The notes beneath the pieces were generated by a model. The model was not told the DNA's origin. It made no database searches and saw nothing but the letters and a program-made list of their open reading frames with translations. A DNA stretch of 64,000 bases from Torreya grandis. Its lineage: Eukaryota; Streptophyta; Pinopsida; Cupressales; Taxaceae. The DNA is taken from contig JARHVA010000639.1 in assembly GCA_037957365.1 (NCBI GenBank), positions 4,142,501 to 4,206,500 of the forward strand, written 5' to 3'. Within the stretch, counting starts at the first letter, position 1. Every line of letters begins with the position of its first letter. The translations under genes were made by a program, and so were the position numbers. This document shows positions 11,930 to 24,479 of this stretch, piece after piece.

Positions 11930-12059
11930 TCTCCAAGACCTAAATGGTTTACAAGCTACCATCCCACTCCCAATATTCACCCATATCTTATTTTAGATTT
12001 TGCGGTCCGGGTTATCAATACTAGATGAGGTAGGGTGCCCCATCACATGTGATAAAATG

Positions 12060-12700
12060 AAATTAGTCAACATGTTCCTCCTCAACCCCCTCCACATCCT
12101 TTTAATAATTATAATGAACATAAATTGTATGAAATAATAAATCAACTAAATAACACCCATGATAAATTTAATATCTTGGATTTACTAAAGAGATAGACAT
12201 TATGCAAAGACATCTTATATGATACATTGCTAGGAAAAAAAACCCTACTTATTGATACAAAACCTATATAATTTTCCTATATCATTAATATATTAAAATA
12301 TATCTACAATTACATCACCTTTGACAAATATACTTACCTAAAAAACAAAAAAGAGAGAGAAATCTACCATTACTCACTCAAGTTCAAGTGCAAAAAAATG
12401 GTCAAACATGTGTTGGTAGACAATGGTTCTGGACTGAATATCTATAACACTAACTTATTAAAAAAATTTAGGATCATCCTAGTTATTTTTAAAAAATTAT
12501 ATCAAACATGAAATGATTTTAAAACACTCTACTCTTGGGATGGTATCATTGGATGTCAAACTAGTTCTCAATATGGTACATACTACCTTCCACATCATGC
12601 CTAGTTAGTTGCATTATAAATTGATTTTTGGGTGACCTTAGATACATGATATGTAAATAATAGCATAAAAATTATATATATGTATCAAATTAATTCATGT
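12060..12700 (+). pseudogene. Retroviral-type aspartic protease remnant of R
   Basis: The plus strand encodes a basic segment, then VKHVLVDNGSGLNI (catalytic motif DNGS near 12419-12433), then after a frameshift VSLDVKLVLNMVHTTFHIMPS, then LHYKLIFG and, past a stop, IHDM. This is the order of a Ty3/gypsy protease: the active-site loop, a flap segment, then the L-G-x-P-W-I-H motif. Several stops and at least one frameshift break it. The type of surrounding sequence suggests the Tat/Athila branch. The upstream proline-rich stretch (near 12070) may be the end of Gag. Confidence 0.7.
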
Positions 12701-14700
12701 ACGCTATTTTTATACACACCCAATAGATGATGAACCTTTTATATAGTGGAATATGACCCAATATACTAATGAAAACCAATCACAATCATAGTTGGAAGAT
12801 CATTATATAATTCATCCATCATAACTTGTTATAGTATCTAAGATGAATAAATATGAGGATGGTTAATAAATTACCAAAAAAACAAAGAACCAATCATAAA
12901 ATTAAAATAAACTATATAACATGAACCACACACAATATAAAAGAGATGAAACTTATTCCCAATCTTGCTTTAGTTGTGAATTTGGAAGTTCAGGATCACA
13001 TGGTCAAAAACTATAGGCTAGTGATGAAGATGATACCCAAATAATATATATGACATATTATAAACTATGTAAGGTAAAATTCAATACTTCAAATAAATTT
13101 TTATTCCATACTCTACTCTCAACTATTGAATTTGGTGAACATCAAGATAATTCATATATAATGAAAAATACATAAATCAAAAATTCTTATTTATGAAAAA
13201 TATTTTCGGTAGAAAGGAAAGAAAACAATGAAATATCATCAATAATTTCAAAATTAAAAAAATAGTTTTGATATTATCTCACATCACGAATAGGTGATAC
13301 TAAATTCAAACATGACTTGGACAAAGAAGCAATCAAACATTTCAATAATTAATGTGGAGATATCAAATACCAAATGTCTAACACCATTACAAGTAAAAAT
13401 TATTTAATATAAACTAATAAAAATATTGAAACTATTACTTGATCATAATCTCATCACATTATCATCCACTAGACATCGAGTCATGGGATGTCTCTCACAT
13501 CAAGAACGAAAATTATATTTTGATTATCATAGAATCATAAGACATGACAAAAATAATTTGACATATTACAAAAAAAATTAAAATATATAAAAATTAATGT
13601 ACAATCAAAGTGACACAAGATCAATATCAACACTAAACACTAAGTTATAATTCGACTTAGAACACAAAGGTTACAAGTGTTGACAACATGATATTGTTAC
13701 TATTATAGAATATATAGAAGTCACTTATAAAAAAAATAGATTGATGAAGATCAAATCCCAAAGGTATGTAGTGTCACGTTATTATGAAAATTTGATCTTA
13801 AAATTAAATACCTATTAAATATGCATCATGGTACATTCTTTGGACATTTTATCATATTGATTGCTTTTAGTCCAAATGTCATTGATAAATGTATATGGGT
13901 GACAGTTTCTACCACCTAGTTGACACTTATATTAGGATTGAGATCATTATACCTTATGTAGGCCATACTAAATAAAATAGATCAATTTAATTACTTATTA
14001 CATGAATAAAATACAATCATGATTCAACTTAATGGCAATGGTACTCACTAAAAATAAAAATCTTCATAGATAGAAACAAACACAAAAACTAAACAATCAG
14101 ATATAGTGGAAGAAAAGGTAATACATTTACATAATCTCAAGGAAAATATAGGATATATTGAATTTAATCCCAACCAGGATGACTTAATGTCTAATCCCTG
14201 AGAATTAATATCAAGTTGAATAAAAATTTAAAAATAAAAAACTATCAAATAATTCAAAAATAGAAAAGAATTCAAAAAACTACAAGACATGATTACTAGA
14301 TTACACTATTTACATATCTTTTTTATCACATGTTTGGTATATGACACATTATTTTCATACACATAAATTTCATAGTATATGAGTACAATGCATGACATAC
14401 ACATTACACATGGACATATAAATGTTAGTATTTACTTTACCCAATGGACATGTTAATATTGGGGACATATTACTCCAATAATTTCACTATCATGGGTTAT
14501 ATATTTATATAACCTTCTACCATGTTGAGCTATCTAGATTATTTATATATCTTTATAGTTATTATATCTTATACAATGATACATGCATAAGAAATTACTC
14601 TAGAATGTGATATTGATATATGTGGATAGTGTATATTGGCTTCATTGATTTTGTTACTCTTGCATGATAGGCTAGTCATTTCTTGTCTATTGTGTGTAGA
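12701..14700. other. AT-rich interior of R, no domain recognised
   Basis: Reverse transcriptase would be expected here. I found scattered short open stretches but no Y-x-D-D-like or integrase motif that holds in context. Confidence 0.4.
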
Positions 14701-14935
14701 CCTTGGCCTTGTTTGTTGTGACATCTTTATTTACCTTGAATGTGTCCCTTGGCCTTATTTATTGTGACATCTTTATTTACCTTGAATGTTTCCCTTGGCC
14801 TTGTTTCATGTGACATATTTATGTCCCTTGTTTATGAAAATTTTATGACCCTTTCATGTTACCCTTGGCCTTGTGTGTTACAACATATTCATGTCCCTTA
14901 TATGCAACATTGGCCTTATGTGTGACAATAACTCT
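14701..14935 (+). repeat. Degenerate tandem repeat (CCCTTGGCCTT units)
   Basis: About five units of 45-60 bp share CCTTGGCCTT(G/A)TTT, TGTGACAT and ATTTA(T/C). The first two full units are nearly identical; later ones are diverged. It lies inside element R. Confidence 0.8.
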
Positions 14936-16234
14936 TGAGATTGTTTCATTCATTGAGATTTTGAGATTAAGTGATGTCATAATCAATATCATTCACATTT
15001 ATTATGTAGTCTTATTTATTAATATTTTTAGTGACATTTACTACTCTATGCTTCATTGATACATCTATATAGACATAACACTTATATGACCTGCATTACA
15101 TGTGTTACATGCATGCCTTTTTTGGCATATACATTACTATGATAATATAATCTTAGCATGATCACATAACTATACATGATGTTATATTTATACATGACAT
15201 GATACTATTGAGTCATATTTTGAGATGCATAACTTATAAGACACATCTCACATCTCAAAATCAAGGAATTATAGTGGCATGTTTGGGAGACATAAGCCTC
15301 ATTGAAAAATAGTATATTGGAATTAGATATAGATTTGAAAGATTCAAAATGGTTAAGATATTATATGTTTCAATCATATGATCAATATTATACATTTAAA
15401 AATGTTGTATGATTGAATATTGGAAAAAATATCTACTAGGGTTTCCTTTATGCACATCATAGAGTCATCCCTTGAGTTTTTATCATTCCAACTTATCTGC
15501 ATACCATAACCCTTCTTAGGTTACTTTTGGGACTATAATTTATTACCTTTTAGGGTTTTTCACCTTCAAAGTCTATTCAATAACTTCTCCTAATTCTCTC
15601 ATGGTTGATTCAAATATAGATAATAATGGTAGAGTGTTGATTAATTATCCCCTATAAGTTCCCACAGAAGGTTGTACTGAAGGTATACCATGAGGTAACT
15701 CTTAGGAACCTGATGTTATTTTACCCATTATAGATTTAACTCTACTTTTCAATGGATAGAATAGTTTTTTTTATAGGATATTTTATGGGTTGAATTCCCT
15801 TTGAAATTATGCTTAGATCTTAGGTTCAAGATCACTAGGTTGTTCATGGCATAAAGCCTCAGAGCGTCTAAAATATGACCAAGGGCTTTTTTTTGTTCTA
15901 TTTTTTTGACCCTTCCCATGTAGGAGGTATCCTCCATAAGTCAAACAAATGGTATGTTAGGAACTTTGAGATAATGATATCAAGTAGGCTGATACAATTG
16001 GCAGATGTTAGCTACTAATGTACAATACCAACCATGCTAATATAGTAAAGATGCTTTACGACATACTCAAAATTATATTGAGAAATTTGATATATTATAG
16101 GAAGGATAAAGGTGCAAAATAAATGGCATCAACTAGGATATAATGAAGATAGAAAATTTAGATAGGAAGTAGATGGAAGTGAAATGCAAATAGAGTATTA
16201 AAGGAGGTCATATTAATAGTAGTGATGGTGTAAC
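14936..16234. other. AT-rich interior of R, nothing recognised
   Basis: No domain, RNA gene or repeat boundary can be supported. Confidence 0.35.
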
Positions 16235-16389
16235 AAGATACAATATCCAACATATCTCATAAAGTAACAAGAGTCAATCCCACCCCATTATTGATTCAAC
16301 CTTTAAGGTGTATGCTTAGAGAGATTGATGTGTCAACAAACCATTATAAGAGAAAGAATTAGTAAAGTGATAAATATTAGGTGTATACA
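16235..16389 (-). repeat. LTR fragment D, related to the E3 LTR family
   Basis: It shares with LTRs A and C the string of landmarks ACCC..TTAAGG.(G/A)TA..CTTAGAGAGATTGA, TATAAGAGA and the end ATTAGGTGTATACA, which read on the reverse strand gives an LTR start TGTATACACC. Only the first 150 bp or so of the LTR are clear. Confidence 0.5.
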
Positions 16390-17226
16390 CTAGGAAATTA
16401 TCTATTACACATCTATACACTATTTAACATTCATGAAAATAATCCTATTCTTTCCAAATTGAAAATTAATCAATATAAGAAACCCATAAAAAATTATAAA
16501 TCATACCAAATATAATCAAAAGAAAGCATTGTAAAGTGTAAAAATCAAATAATTAGTTAGATTCATATACTAAAGGAGCACAATTTCATGATCACACTAG
16601 GTGGGAGAACTACATATGGCTTAATTTACCTCCTTGGAGTAAAAATTATTTTAGGTATTGGTCAATCATAAACATGGGTGATTAGGGTCAAGTCAAATCA
16701 TTACACTTTCTTGGTTTTGATAGGTTTATATCCCTCACAAGCACATCTAGGGTTTTTAGATGAATGGGGTTAATTTATGGAGATACATGCATCATTAGGT
16801 TTAGACACCACACATACAAAACTTTCATAGATAAAATAAAATGACTATACATTCACATACCCTCTTTTCCACATAGGTCACTATTGACCACTATAGGTCA
16901 GTATCGATGATTGATATTGACCTGAGGTTGACGAAACTGACCATGTGTAAAAATAAACATAGTTATATATTTGGATGAATCATATGCTTGATTTAAATTC
17001 TTTTCCATTGTCAAAATACAATCACAGTCAAATAGTAATTCATAAAAGCTAAGTACTTGTCACTTTATTGTCTTACTATATTTAACATATTTTACTTGTC
17101 AAATCATTATAATAAGTTGTAATATTTTAAATTCAGATGTATGCTCAAATGTCCTATCTATCTATATAAATTCATATACTAGTTTATATGTTATTATGAT
17201 TTTTTAAACTAAATTATGGTAAAACA
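16382..17226 (+). repeat. 3' LTR of R
   Basis: Partner of 10707-11525. Its start, TGTATACACTAGG, overlaps the end of fragment D within the palindrome GTGTATACAC, so the exact border is ambiguous and no polypurine tract is left beside it. Confidence 0.6.
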
Positions 17227-19929
17227 ATTTTGTAGTACATGAAAAAGATTATCAAATGAGTCAGTCATGTTAAACATGTTTTTTTTTAATGAGAGTGTTG
17301 AGAAAACTATTGGGGATTATGCTTTAAATACCAATATCTATAATTTGGTGTGGCATTTTAGTAAACATAGTTTTAAATTTAAGTACATAATCAACAATAT
17401 GTTCATTAGGTCCTTGATTTATTTGAAACTTTTGATAAAATGTAACCATTTGACTAATTTTTATTAAAAAATATACTAAAAATAGGGAAATATATCATGA
17501 GTCTATGCTTGGATCTCGCATGTAAGGAATACAATAAATACAAGTCATATAAAACAAGACTCATAGGAAATATATTTTCATATCAATTTATCATGTTATG
17601 AATTAATACATGATGCAAATAAATATGTGATATGCTAAGATGGATCCCCATTTCAATTAAATGTTCCAAGATTAGGAACTTGGAATGATAGATTGAAAGG
17701 GTGATAATTTTCTTCCTTGATCAACGGGTTGTGTGATATGTCAAAAGAGGAAACCACATGCTTAGGATTTTGTTTTATTCATTTTTTAAATAATGCAAGG
17801 TTAATAGGATAGAAATATGTGACAAATCAGATTTCTTAAGGTCTAATATAAGCAAATAAATTTGAGTGTAACTAGTAGAGCATAATAACCTACTATTTAT
17901 GGGAAACACTAAGGTAATTACAAAATTAGATTGTTTTGTGTTTTATTAGGTTTTTGTCTTGATACATCCATTAATAAAAATCATAAAAGAGCTCATGGGT
18001 GCTTCAAATATTGAAACGTAGTGTTTTCATGAACATGGAAAAATTCTACACTTCATAGATGATTGTAAGTGTGGTATTATCTATAAGGTCTAGAACTAAC
18101 TTCTTTTCATCTACTAATTTGTTACATTGCCACCTATTTTTTTATGTGTGATGATGATTCCTTTAAGTTATGATGTCTGAAAATACAAACGAGTAGTTTT
18201 ATTTTTTGAGTAGATCTATTTTATGTATCCTTACTTAAATATCTATTTTTTCACTATAATACCATTGTAAAATGTGGAAAAAGAGTGAAAAAGAAGGGCT
18301 AAACTAACCCTCACCACCCAATATGATTAAATACTGATTATATATCCAATAATCTAAATATAAAATTTAAACTAAATGTATTTCACCCACCTAATTGAGT
18401 ATGTTCAATATTTTGTAATTATAATATGTTGTGAATTTTTTTTTATGGATTTCAATACTTGAAAACTTGATACTTAACCTTGAAAATAGTATTAAGATTT
18501 AACCCAAATATTTCTCTTTTTAAGATTTTCTTATTTTAGAGCATTACAGAAGTACCTCTCAATGTGCATTGTGTTTTCTAATGATAGGTAGATGACTGTT
18601 AGATATCTAAAATTATTAGGCTTGATATGATTATTAATATGAATCTTGGGTAATATATTTTTAATTTACTTGAAAATTGTATAAACTGAGCCGTATGAAC
18701 AATTTGAATTGGATAAACTATCCATTAAAGAGTGTGCATATAGGTTCAACCTAAGTGGAAAGTTCTAAGATGGTAGAACTATTTGTGGAAAAAAAAATGA
18801 CCTAAGGTTAGGATACATTATGATAATTATTTAAATTCATTTGGGTAGAGATTAGGAAGATAATGTGTAATAGTAACAATAATTTTTAATATTTAGGGTT
18901 GTATATTAATAAATATATATGAGGAATGGTGAATAAGAGTCATGTGTTTGAACATAAGTTAAATATGTCAAATATTAGTCAAATTATGCAATTTTAATTG
19001 TCTAATACCAAATATGAGTGTCTACATTTTCTCCCCTTCTATTCTTGTAATGGAATTAATAAATCAATAGGATAAAATGTGATACCTAAGGATAATTGTG
19101 ATGGATGTGCTTAAGTATGAATTATTTATTGTTCCCTACTCCATGTAAACATGTAGAAATTAGTTTTTACTTATGATATAAAATAGGAAAGTGAAAACAT
19201 ATAACATATGTGAAATTAAATATTAAGTAAAAAATACATATGTGTGTACATGAACTAAGCTTATCTAATGGAGACTTATCTTCTAGAGATAATGGATAAT
19301 GGGGTGATCATGGCCCTTGGAGATATTAATATTAAATCATGAGTTTAGTTTAATATGCCCCAACACTCATTTAAAATGGAGAAGTTCCTATAAATTACGT
19401 TTCATTTGACCTCATTCCTACATAACTCACTATATCTAAGTAATGGAATCCACTAAAGGTTCTAATGAATCTAAGGCATGCCTAAGTAATACCCAATAAT
19501 TTATGTATAATTTTTGAATTATTCCATTATAGACATTTTATAATATTTAGTATTAATAATACCTGAGTATAATTTATTTTTAAATAAATCTAAGTAATAC
19601 TAAGTAAATATATGTAATCTATGTCATATAATTTGTGCCAATATATCATGATATTTGTAAAATAATGAATATATGCCACCAATATGCCTCCATTTTAATA
19701 ATTTTTTCAATCTAAGTCCTATAATTTATATAATAGCTTAATAAATTTTGTGAAATCTATGACATATGCCAATCATATTCCTCTAATCTGAGTCAAACTT
19801 GTTACAATCTGAATAATAAGTAAAACTTGTATTATTCTTAAGTAATTAGTAATATTATGAAGTATTATGTGCCTAAAATATAAATATTTTGTGACTATGA
19901 AGGCTCAGTCTCTAAGATAAGCTATTATG
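17227..19929. other. AT-rich debris with a possible zinc-knuckle remnant
   Basis: At 18031-18075 the plus strand encodes CFHEHGKILHFIDDC, which has the His-x4-His-x4-Cys spacing of a gag zinc knuckle but one extra residue after the first Cys. A stop lies directly before it. Near 19020 the string GTGTCTACA could be the start of a reverse-strand LTR. Otherwise nothing is recognisable. Confidence 0.3.
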
Positions 19930-20376
19930 TTTGCCCCCATTTTGAGGTGAGGAATGTAGCCTACAAATTACTCATCTCAAAATTAGAGAATTAATGTATC
20001 ATGTGATATATGAAAGTTTATAAATAGTTTAAATCATGTAGTAACATGTGGATAATTATGGAATTTTAGTAAAATATATCGTCTGAGTATGTATCTTACA
20101 TGTATCCTAAGGCATACAAGTTTAATGCCAATATATATTTAATAATGAGAAAAATAGTGATAGAGTCAATATAACAATGAACTTGTAGAGTGAGTCTAGT
20201 AACTACATAAAATATGCATGATATTTATTCAGGAACCAAAAACTATAAAAAAAAAGTTTGTGATATGGATCATGGTACAAACAAGAACAAAAAAATAATC
20301 CTAGATTTTTACACACATATAAACCATAGTTAGACACAATGTCATAGACATGATGCACAAAATAAAAAACACAAAT
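19930..20376. repeat. Dispersed repeat Q2
   Basis: Diffuse direct similarity to about 7180-8000 (see Q1). Function and family are unknown. Confidence 0.3.
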
Positions 20377-20760
20377 GAAACTCAATATCACACAAGGATG
20401 GAAGCCACACTCAATATAAAATAAAATTTCCCACAATGATAAGGGCCACACATAATGGATAATAAAATGTCACACAATACCAAAGGATACACACGATGCA
20501 TAATAGTATTTCACACAGTCAATAAAAATTAAACAAAATGTAAAATTAAATGTCACACCACAATGGATAATAAAATTTCACACACACACTAGGAAATAAA
20601 ATTTCATACAAAGAATGGACAATAAAATGTCACAAAAAACAACATAAAATCAAATTTCACACAAGAAATGTAAAATAAAATGTCACAAAAATAATGGATA
20701 GTTAAATGTAACACACACAATGGATACCAAAAATTTTAAAAAATTAGAGTCACACAATGT
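20377..20760 (+). repeat. Minisatellite, about 40-bp degenerate units
   Basis: About nine units follow the pattern CACACAATGGATAATAAAATGTCACAC, with each unit combining (A/G)TAAAAT(G/T)TCACAC and an ATGGATA-like stretch. Unit lengths vary from about 35 to 50 bp. Confidence 0.75.
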
Positions 20761-21694
20761 ATAAAAAATAAAGTATCACATAATATAACACATAAAAAAA
20801 TCATTTATGCATACAAAAAATCAAGACTTATCTACAAAATAAATGAATGTCATAATCACAAATATTAAATACAATATCTAGTGAAATAGAAATCAAAGTA
20901 GTATGAGTCCTAGCAAAGCACATGTGATCAGTGCAAAGCAGCTCAATCTGATCAATCAAAATAGTCTAAAATGTGATGAAGTTTATAATAGTTCCCATGA
21001 ATCCTAAATTAATATATAATGTAATGGATGATGTGGTATTATGCATCAGGGAAAATCTATTGTCTTACTTAGACGTATCTAAGTAAAAATAACCTTAGTA
21101 GGTTTTTTTATTGACTACGATGGTGGTGGGGGTGGCAGAGGAATAATATAATAATGAAGAGGGTATTAATATGGAATATATATAATTTTTACCACCCTAA
21201 TTGAATTTATATAAATCACACATTATGTATGGTATATGGTACTACATGCATCTTATGTATTCATGACTATCCTAACAACATGCTAAATTCTCATGTATTT
21301 GGTGGGACTAATGATAAAGTATAAAATATATTAGGTCCCACCTTGAGTGATAATGAATTCATCCCAATAAGATTATATTTCCATACGTCAAATCCTATAA
21401 ATCTCTTTGTTGTTTCCATAAAATTGTATTATTTATATATATGGCTAGTACAAATTATCACGTTGTAATTTTTTCACTTGAAACATTGAATAAAATGTTA
21501 TTGTGTATAGGATGTGAATTTGTGTATGAGCATACAAAAAATTCCTCATCAAAATACTCATGGTCAAAAATATCACTCTTCTTAAATGCAATAGTAGGTT
21601 TATATGACTGTATAGTTTGAAGTCTACCAATAATACCATGTAGAGGATTCTCGATGTCTACCAATAAATTATCCTTTTCATTTGTGCTAATAGA
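20761..21694. other. AT-rich sequence, nothing recognised
   Basis: Two overlapping short reverse-strand open stretches (21445-21664) have no recognisable relatives. Confidence 0.35.
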
Positions 21695-21966
21695 TGTAAT
21701 ACATATTTTTATATGTACTTATGTAATATGATGGGTACACATGCATAGATGATGTTGTCTTCCTTCTTTATGACCTAGTTTGACATCAAAACATAAAAAA
21801 ATAGAGTAAAAAAATTATGGATTACGAATCCATTGTGGTAGTTATAAATATTTATCCCACAAACCAAAATCAAACATAACATTAGTTATCTATATTTTGA
21901 ATGGAATATCAAAAGATGTATTTAAAAATCCTCTTCCTAAGTGTGAATATGTATCTATATGTAGTA
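21695..21966 (-). repeat. LTR-like repeat N2, left piece
   Basis: It matches N1 at 954-1096 (AATATGATGGGTA, then ATCA.A.CATAAAAAAA) and continues straight into the part of N1 found after E1 (TCCCACA...AATCAAAC). N2 therefore shows the uninterrupted sequence at the E1 insertion point. Confidence 0.6.
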
Positions 21967-23153
21967 TGTATACAAAGCAAGACATGCAGTAAACCTATTA
22001 GTCAATTCTAACTTAGAGAAGATAAATACTAATTACACTTATATTTTTTGATACATTAGATATTCAAGGTCATGACCAAGATGGGTCTTCTAGACCTAAC
22101 CAAAGGATCTATTACCAAAATAACATCACTAGATATGGTTCCAAAGTATCTAGTCAAACAACACTATGAAATAAACCTATCTAGGTCCTATGTTTTCATA
22201 TTCACTAAGTAAATGCAAAGTAAAGTAAAATCTAATCTAGTTCTCACCAAATCTTGTGGCACAAAGTGGGGGCAATAAAAATAAAAATCAAACATGCATA
22301 TAAGATTTTATAATCAATTCAATGTATATGAAATCCTAATACATGGGAGAGAAGTAAAAATGCAAATATATCTACTTTAACAAAGGAGGAATAAAGTTAG
22401 TCATACTTAACTTTAAAGATGAATCCATTGAACCTCAATCTCTCCCTTGGCCAAGGTGTTTCATAAGAGGTTGTTGTGGTATGCAAGGATAACAAGGATA
22501 ATTTATCTATAGGATACACAACTTCCCTATGTATACAAAATACTTTTCTATAAGAAAATATTCATATCTACAAAAAAAGTATTGAAACCCTAAGTAATGC
22601 TCCTCAAGTAAAATGGTCGATAAGAAGATGCATAATATATTATTCTTCTCTTCTCTTATAAATTATAGAAATGGATATGTATATATAGATGAATCTAACC
22701 CTAAACCTTTATTAAAGTTTAGCCAACAGGTTTAGACAAATTTAAATATATATCATTATTTGATAAGAATAAGTTAGGTCCTAGTCTAGGTAGGCCAAGG
22801 TCAACCTAAACCTGTAGTGTGCAAATATCAATTTGAATACAGGGTCAGCCTAGGCCAAGATTGTTTGATAAATGTCAAAAGGGGTTTTAGGCTTAGGTAG
22901 GGGATAAGAAGGTGGTGAATTATTTGGAGTATGTAAGAGAAGAGGTAAAGCTTAGGTAAGTGTATAGGATATGGTTGTGTAGATAGCAACTGGTAGTATA
23001 GGGGATAATAATCCTATGAAGAACCAATGGTCTACCCACCCTTTCTCATTGAACCCTTTAAGGCCTGCACTTAGAGAGATTGAGACTTGATGGGTTCCTA
23101 TAAGAGATAAAACATAAATAATTTATAAATTTTTAAAATATTATGTGTAAACA
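21967..23153 (-). repeat. LTR A, 3' LTR of E3
   Basis: Read on the reverse strand it starts TGTTTACACATAATATTTT and ends TGTATACA. It aligns with B and C over its whole length, with shared blocks such as ATTTTACTTTACTTTG and CTTGTGGCACAA. A weak purine stretch (AATGGGG on the reverse strand) lies just upstream. Confidence 0.75.
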
Positions 23154-23989
23154 TATGCCCCATTCAAATCTCATCATGTGTCACATAGGTGCAATATGGG
23201 ATGGTGCTTTGGGAAAAAAATATAGAAACACACAATTTTAAATCTAAATAAATTATAGTAAGAAGCAAATAAAATAAATAGAAGGATAGAATTGAAAAAC
23301 ACATACATTTACTTACCTTAGTTTTGTAGATAAGGAATGAAGTGAAAGAGATATGAAGATGTCCAATATAGGTAACATTAGGCAAACCTATAAAAATTAG
23401 CAAAAAATCATTTAAAAAAATATACATGTAATATTTGAAAAAAATATCTACAATGTTAGGATTCCAAAACATATTGTTGTTCATATAAAGAGCTAGTAGA
23501 AACAAAGATATTTTTGAAAAATGAAATATGATTGTAAATATTTGATAAGTAAATAATTTTGAATAGTAAATATAAATAGGGTAAAAAATAATTCATTTGT
23601 TATTTTTACTATTCTAAGAAAAAATTGTTTTGAGAGACCCAATTTGAGCCTAGAGAGTGATCATGGTGAGGAGACAACAAATACAATGTGGAGGATACAT
23701 AGTGGCTACAATAAATGCAACACAATTAAGAAAGCATTAATTTCAAAATTTTGAAAATATTTGATTGAAATTAAGCTAAATATAGAAAATAGAATGGTAT
23801 AAAAAATATACAAATTGAAACTAACCTTAGGAAATTTTTAGGTAAACTAGGGGTAGAATGGGGTACTGGGTAGGAAAACATTGGAATAATAAATGCCAAA
23901 GACATTTATGGCAAATGGTCAAAAAGTCACTATTGAAAAATAATAGAGTTGACCCTATCATCTCAGTTTGTAATGCAAGAGAGAAATAG
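23154..23989. other. AT-rich 3' interior of E3, nothing recognised
   Basis: An open stretch on the reverse strand (23505-23164) is Phe/Leu/Tyr-rich without family resemblance. Confidence 0.35.
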
Positions 23990-24315
23990 GGGATAACTAC
24001 ATAGTAGTGGGCTAATATAGTATCACTGAAGATGGTTTACTGCCTAATAGTAGGATAACATTGTTTGAAATAGGAAGATGGCTGACATAATACCCTCGAG
24101 CTAATGTAGTATGTAATATGTGGCTATTATAGTCCATTAAAATGTGATGACTATGCACTAGAGGGTCGATGTAGTAAGCTAAAGATATAAAGGAGATGAT
24201 TTACTATCAAATTGGTCGATGTAGTCTGAAAGAGAAGGGGATGAATATGTACTAGTGGGCTGATGTAGTATAACAAGACTATGACGGGGATGATTTAGTA
24301 TCAAATAGGCCAATT
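23990..24315 (+). repeat. Degenerate tandem repeat (GATGTAGTA units)
   Basis: Four to five units of about 60-75 bp share (G/C)TAGTGGGC(T/C)GATGTAGTA and GATGATTTA(C/G)TATCAAA. It lies just upstream of the PMD remnant on the same strand and could be part of its former 5' region. Confidence 0.7.
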
Positions 24316-24479
24316 ATGTAAAAAAATAAGGAAAACTAGAAAATTAAATCATGCAAGATGATGGAGTATTTAATTTGTAATTTTTTGAGAGTATTGAAAA
24401 ATGTGTTTTATTATGATGAAATTGAAATATGATACACTATCTATTTATTTGATATTTTTTAGAGACACTAGATATTTTG

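Larger units (their letters stand above)
10707..17226 (+). mobile_element. Degenerate LTR retrotransposon R (Ty3/gypsy-like)
   Basis: Two diverged direct repeats (10707-11525 and 16382-17226) lie 5.7 kb apart. A primer-site-like TGGTGAACCC lies three bases after the first repeat and a plus-strand protease remnant follows at 12.4 kb, all in the order expected of a plus-strand element. Gag is reduced to fragments at most, and I see no reverse transcriptase in the 3.7 kb after the protease. Many stops and indels mark it as old. An LTR fragment of the E3 family (D) abuts its 3' LTR. Confidence 0.65.
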
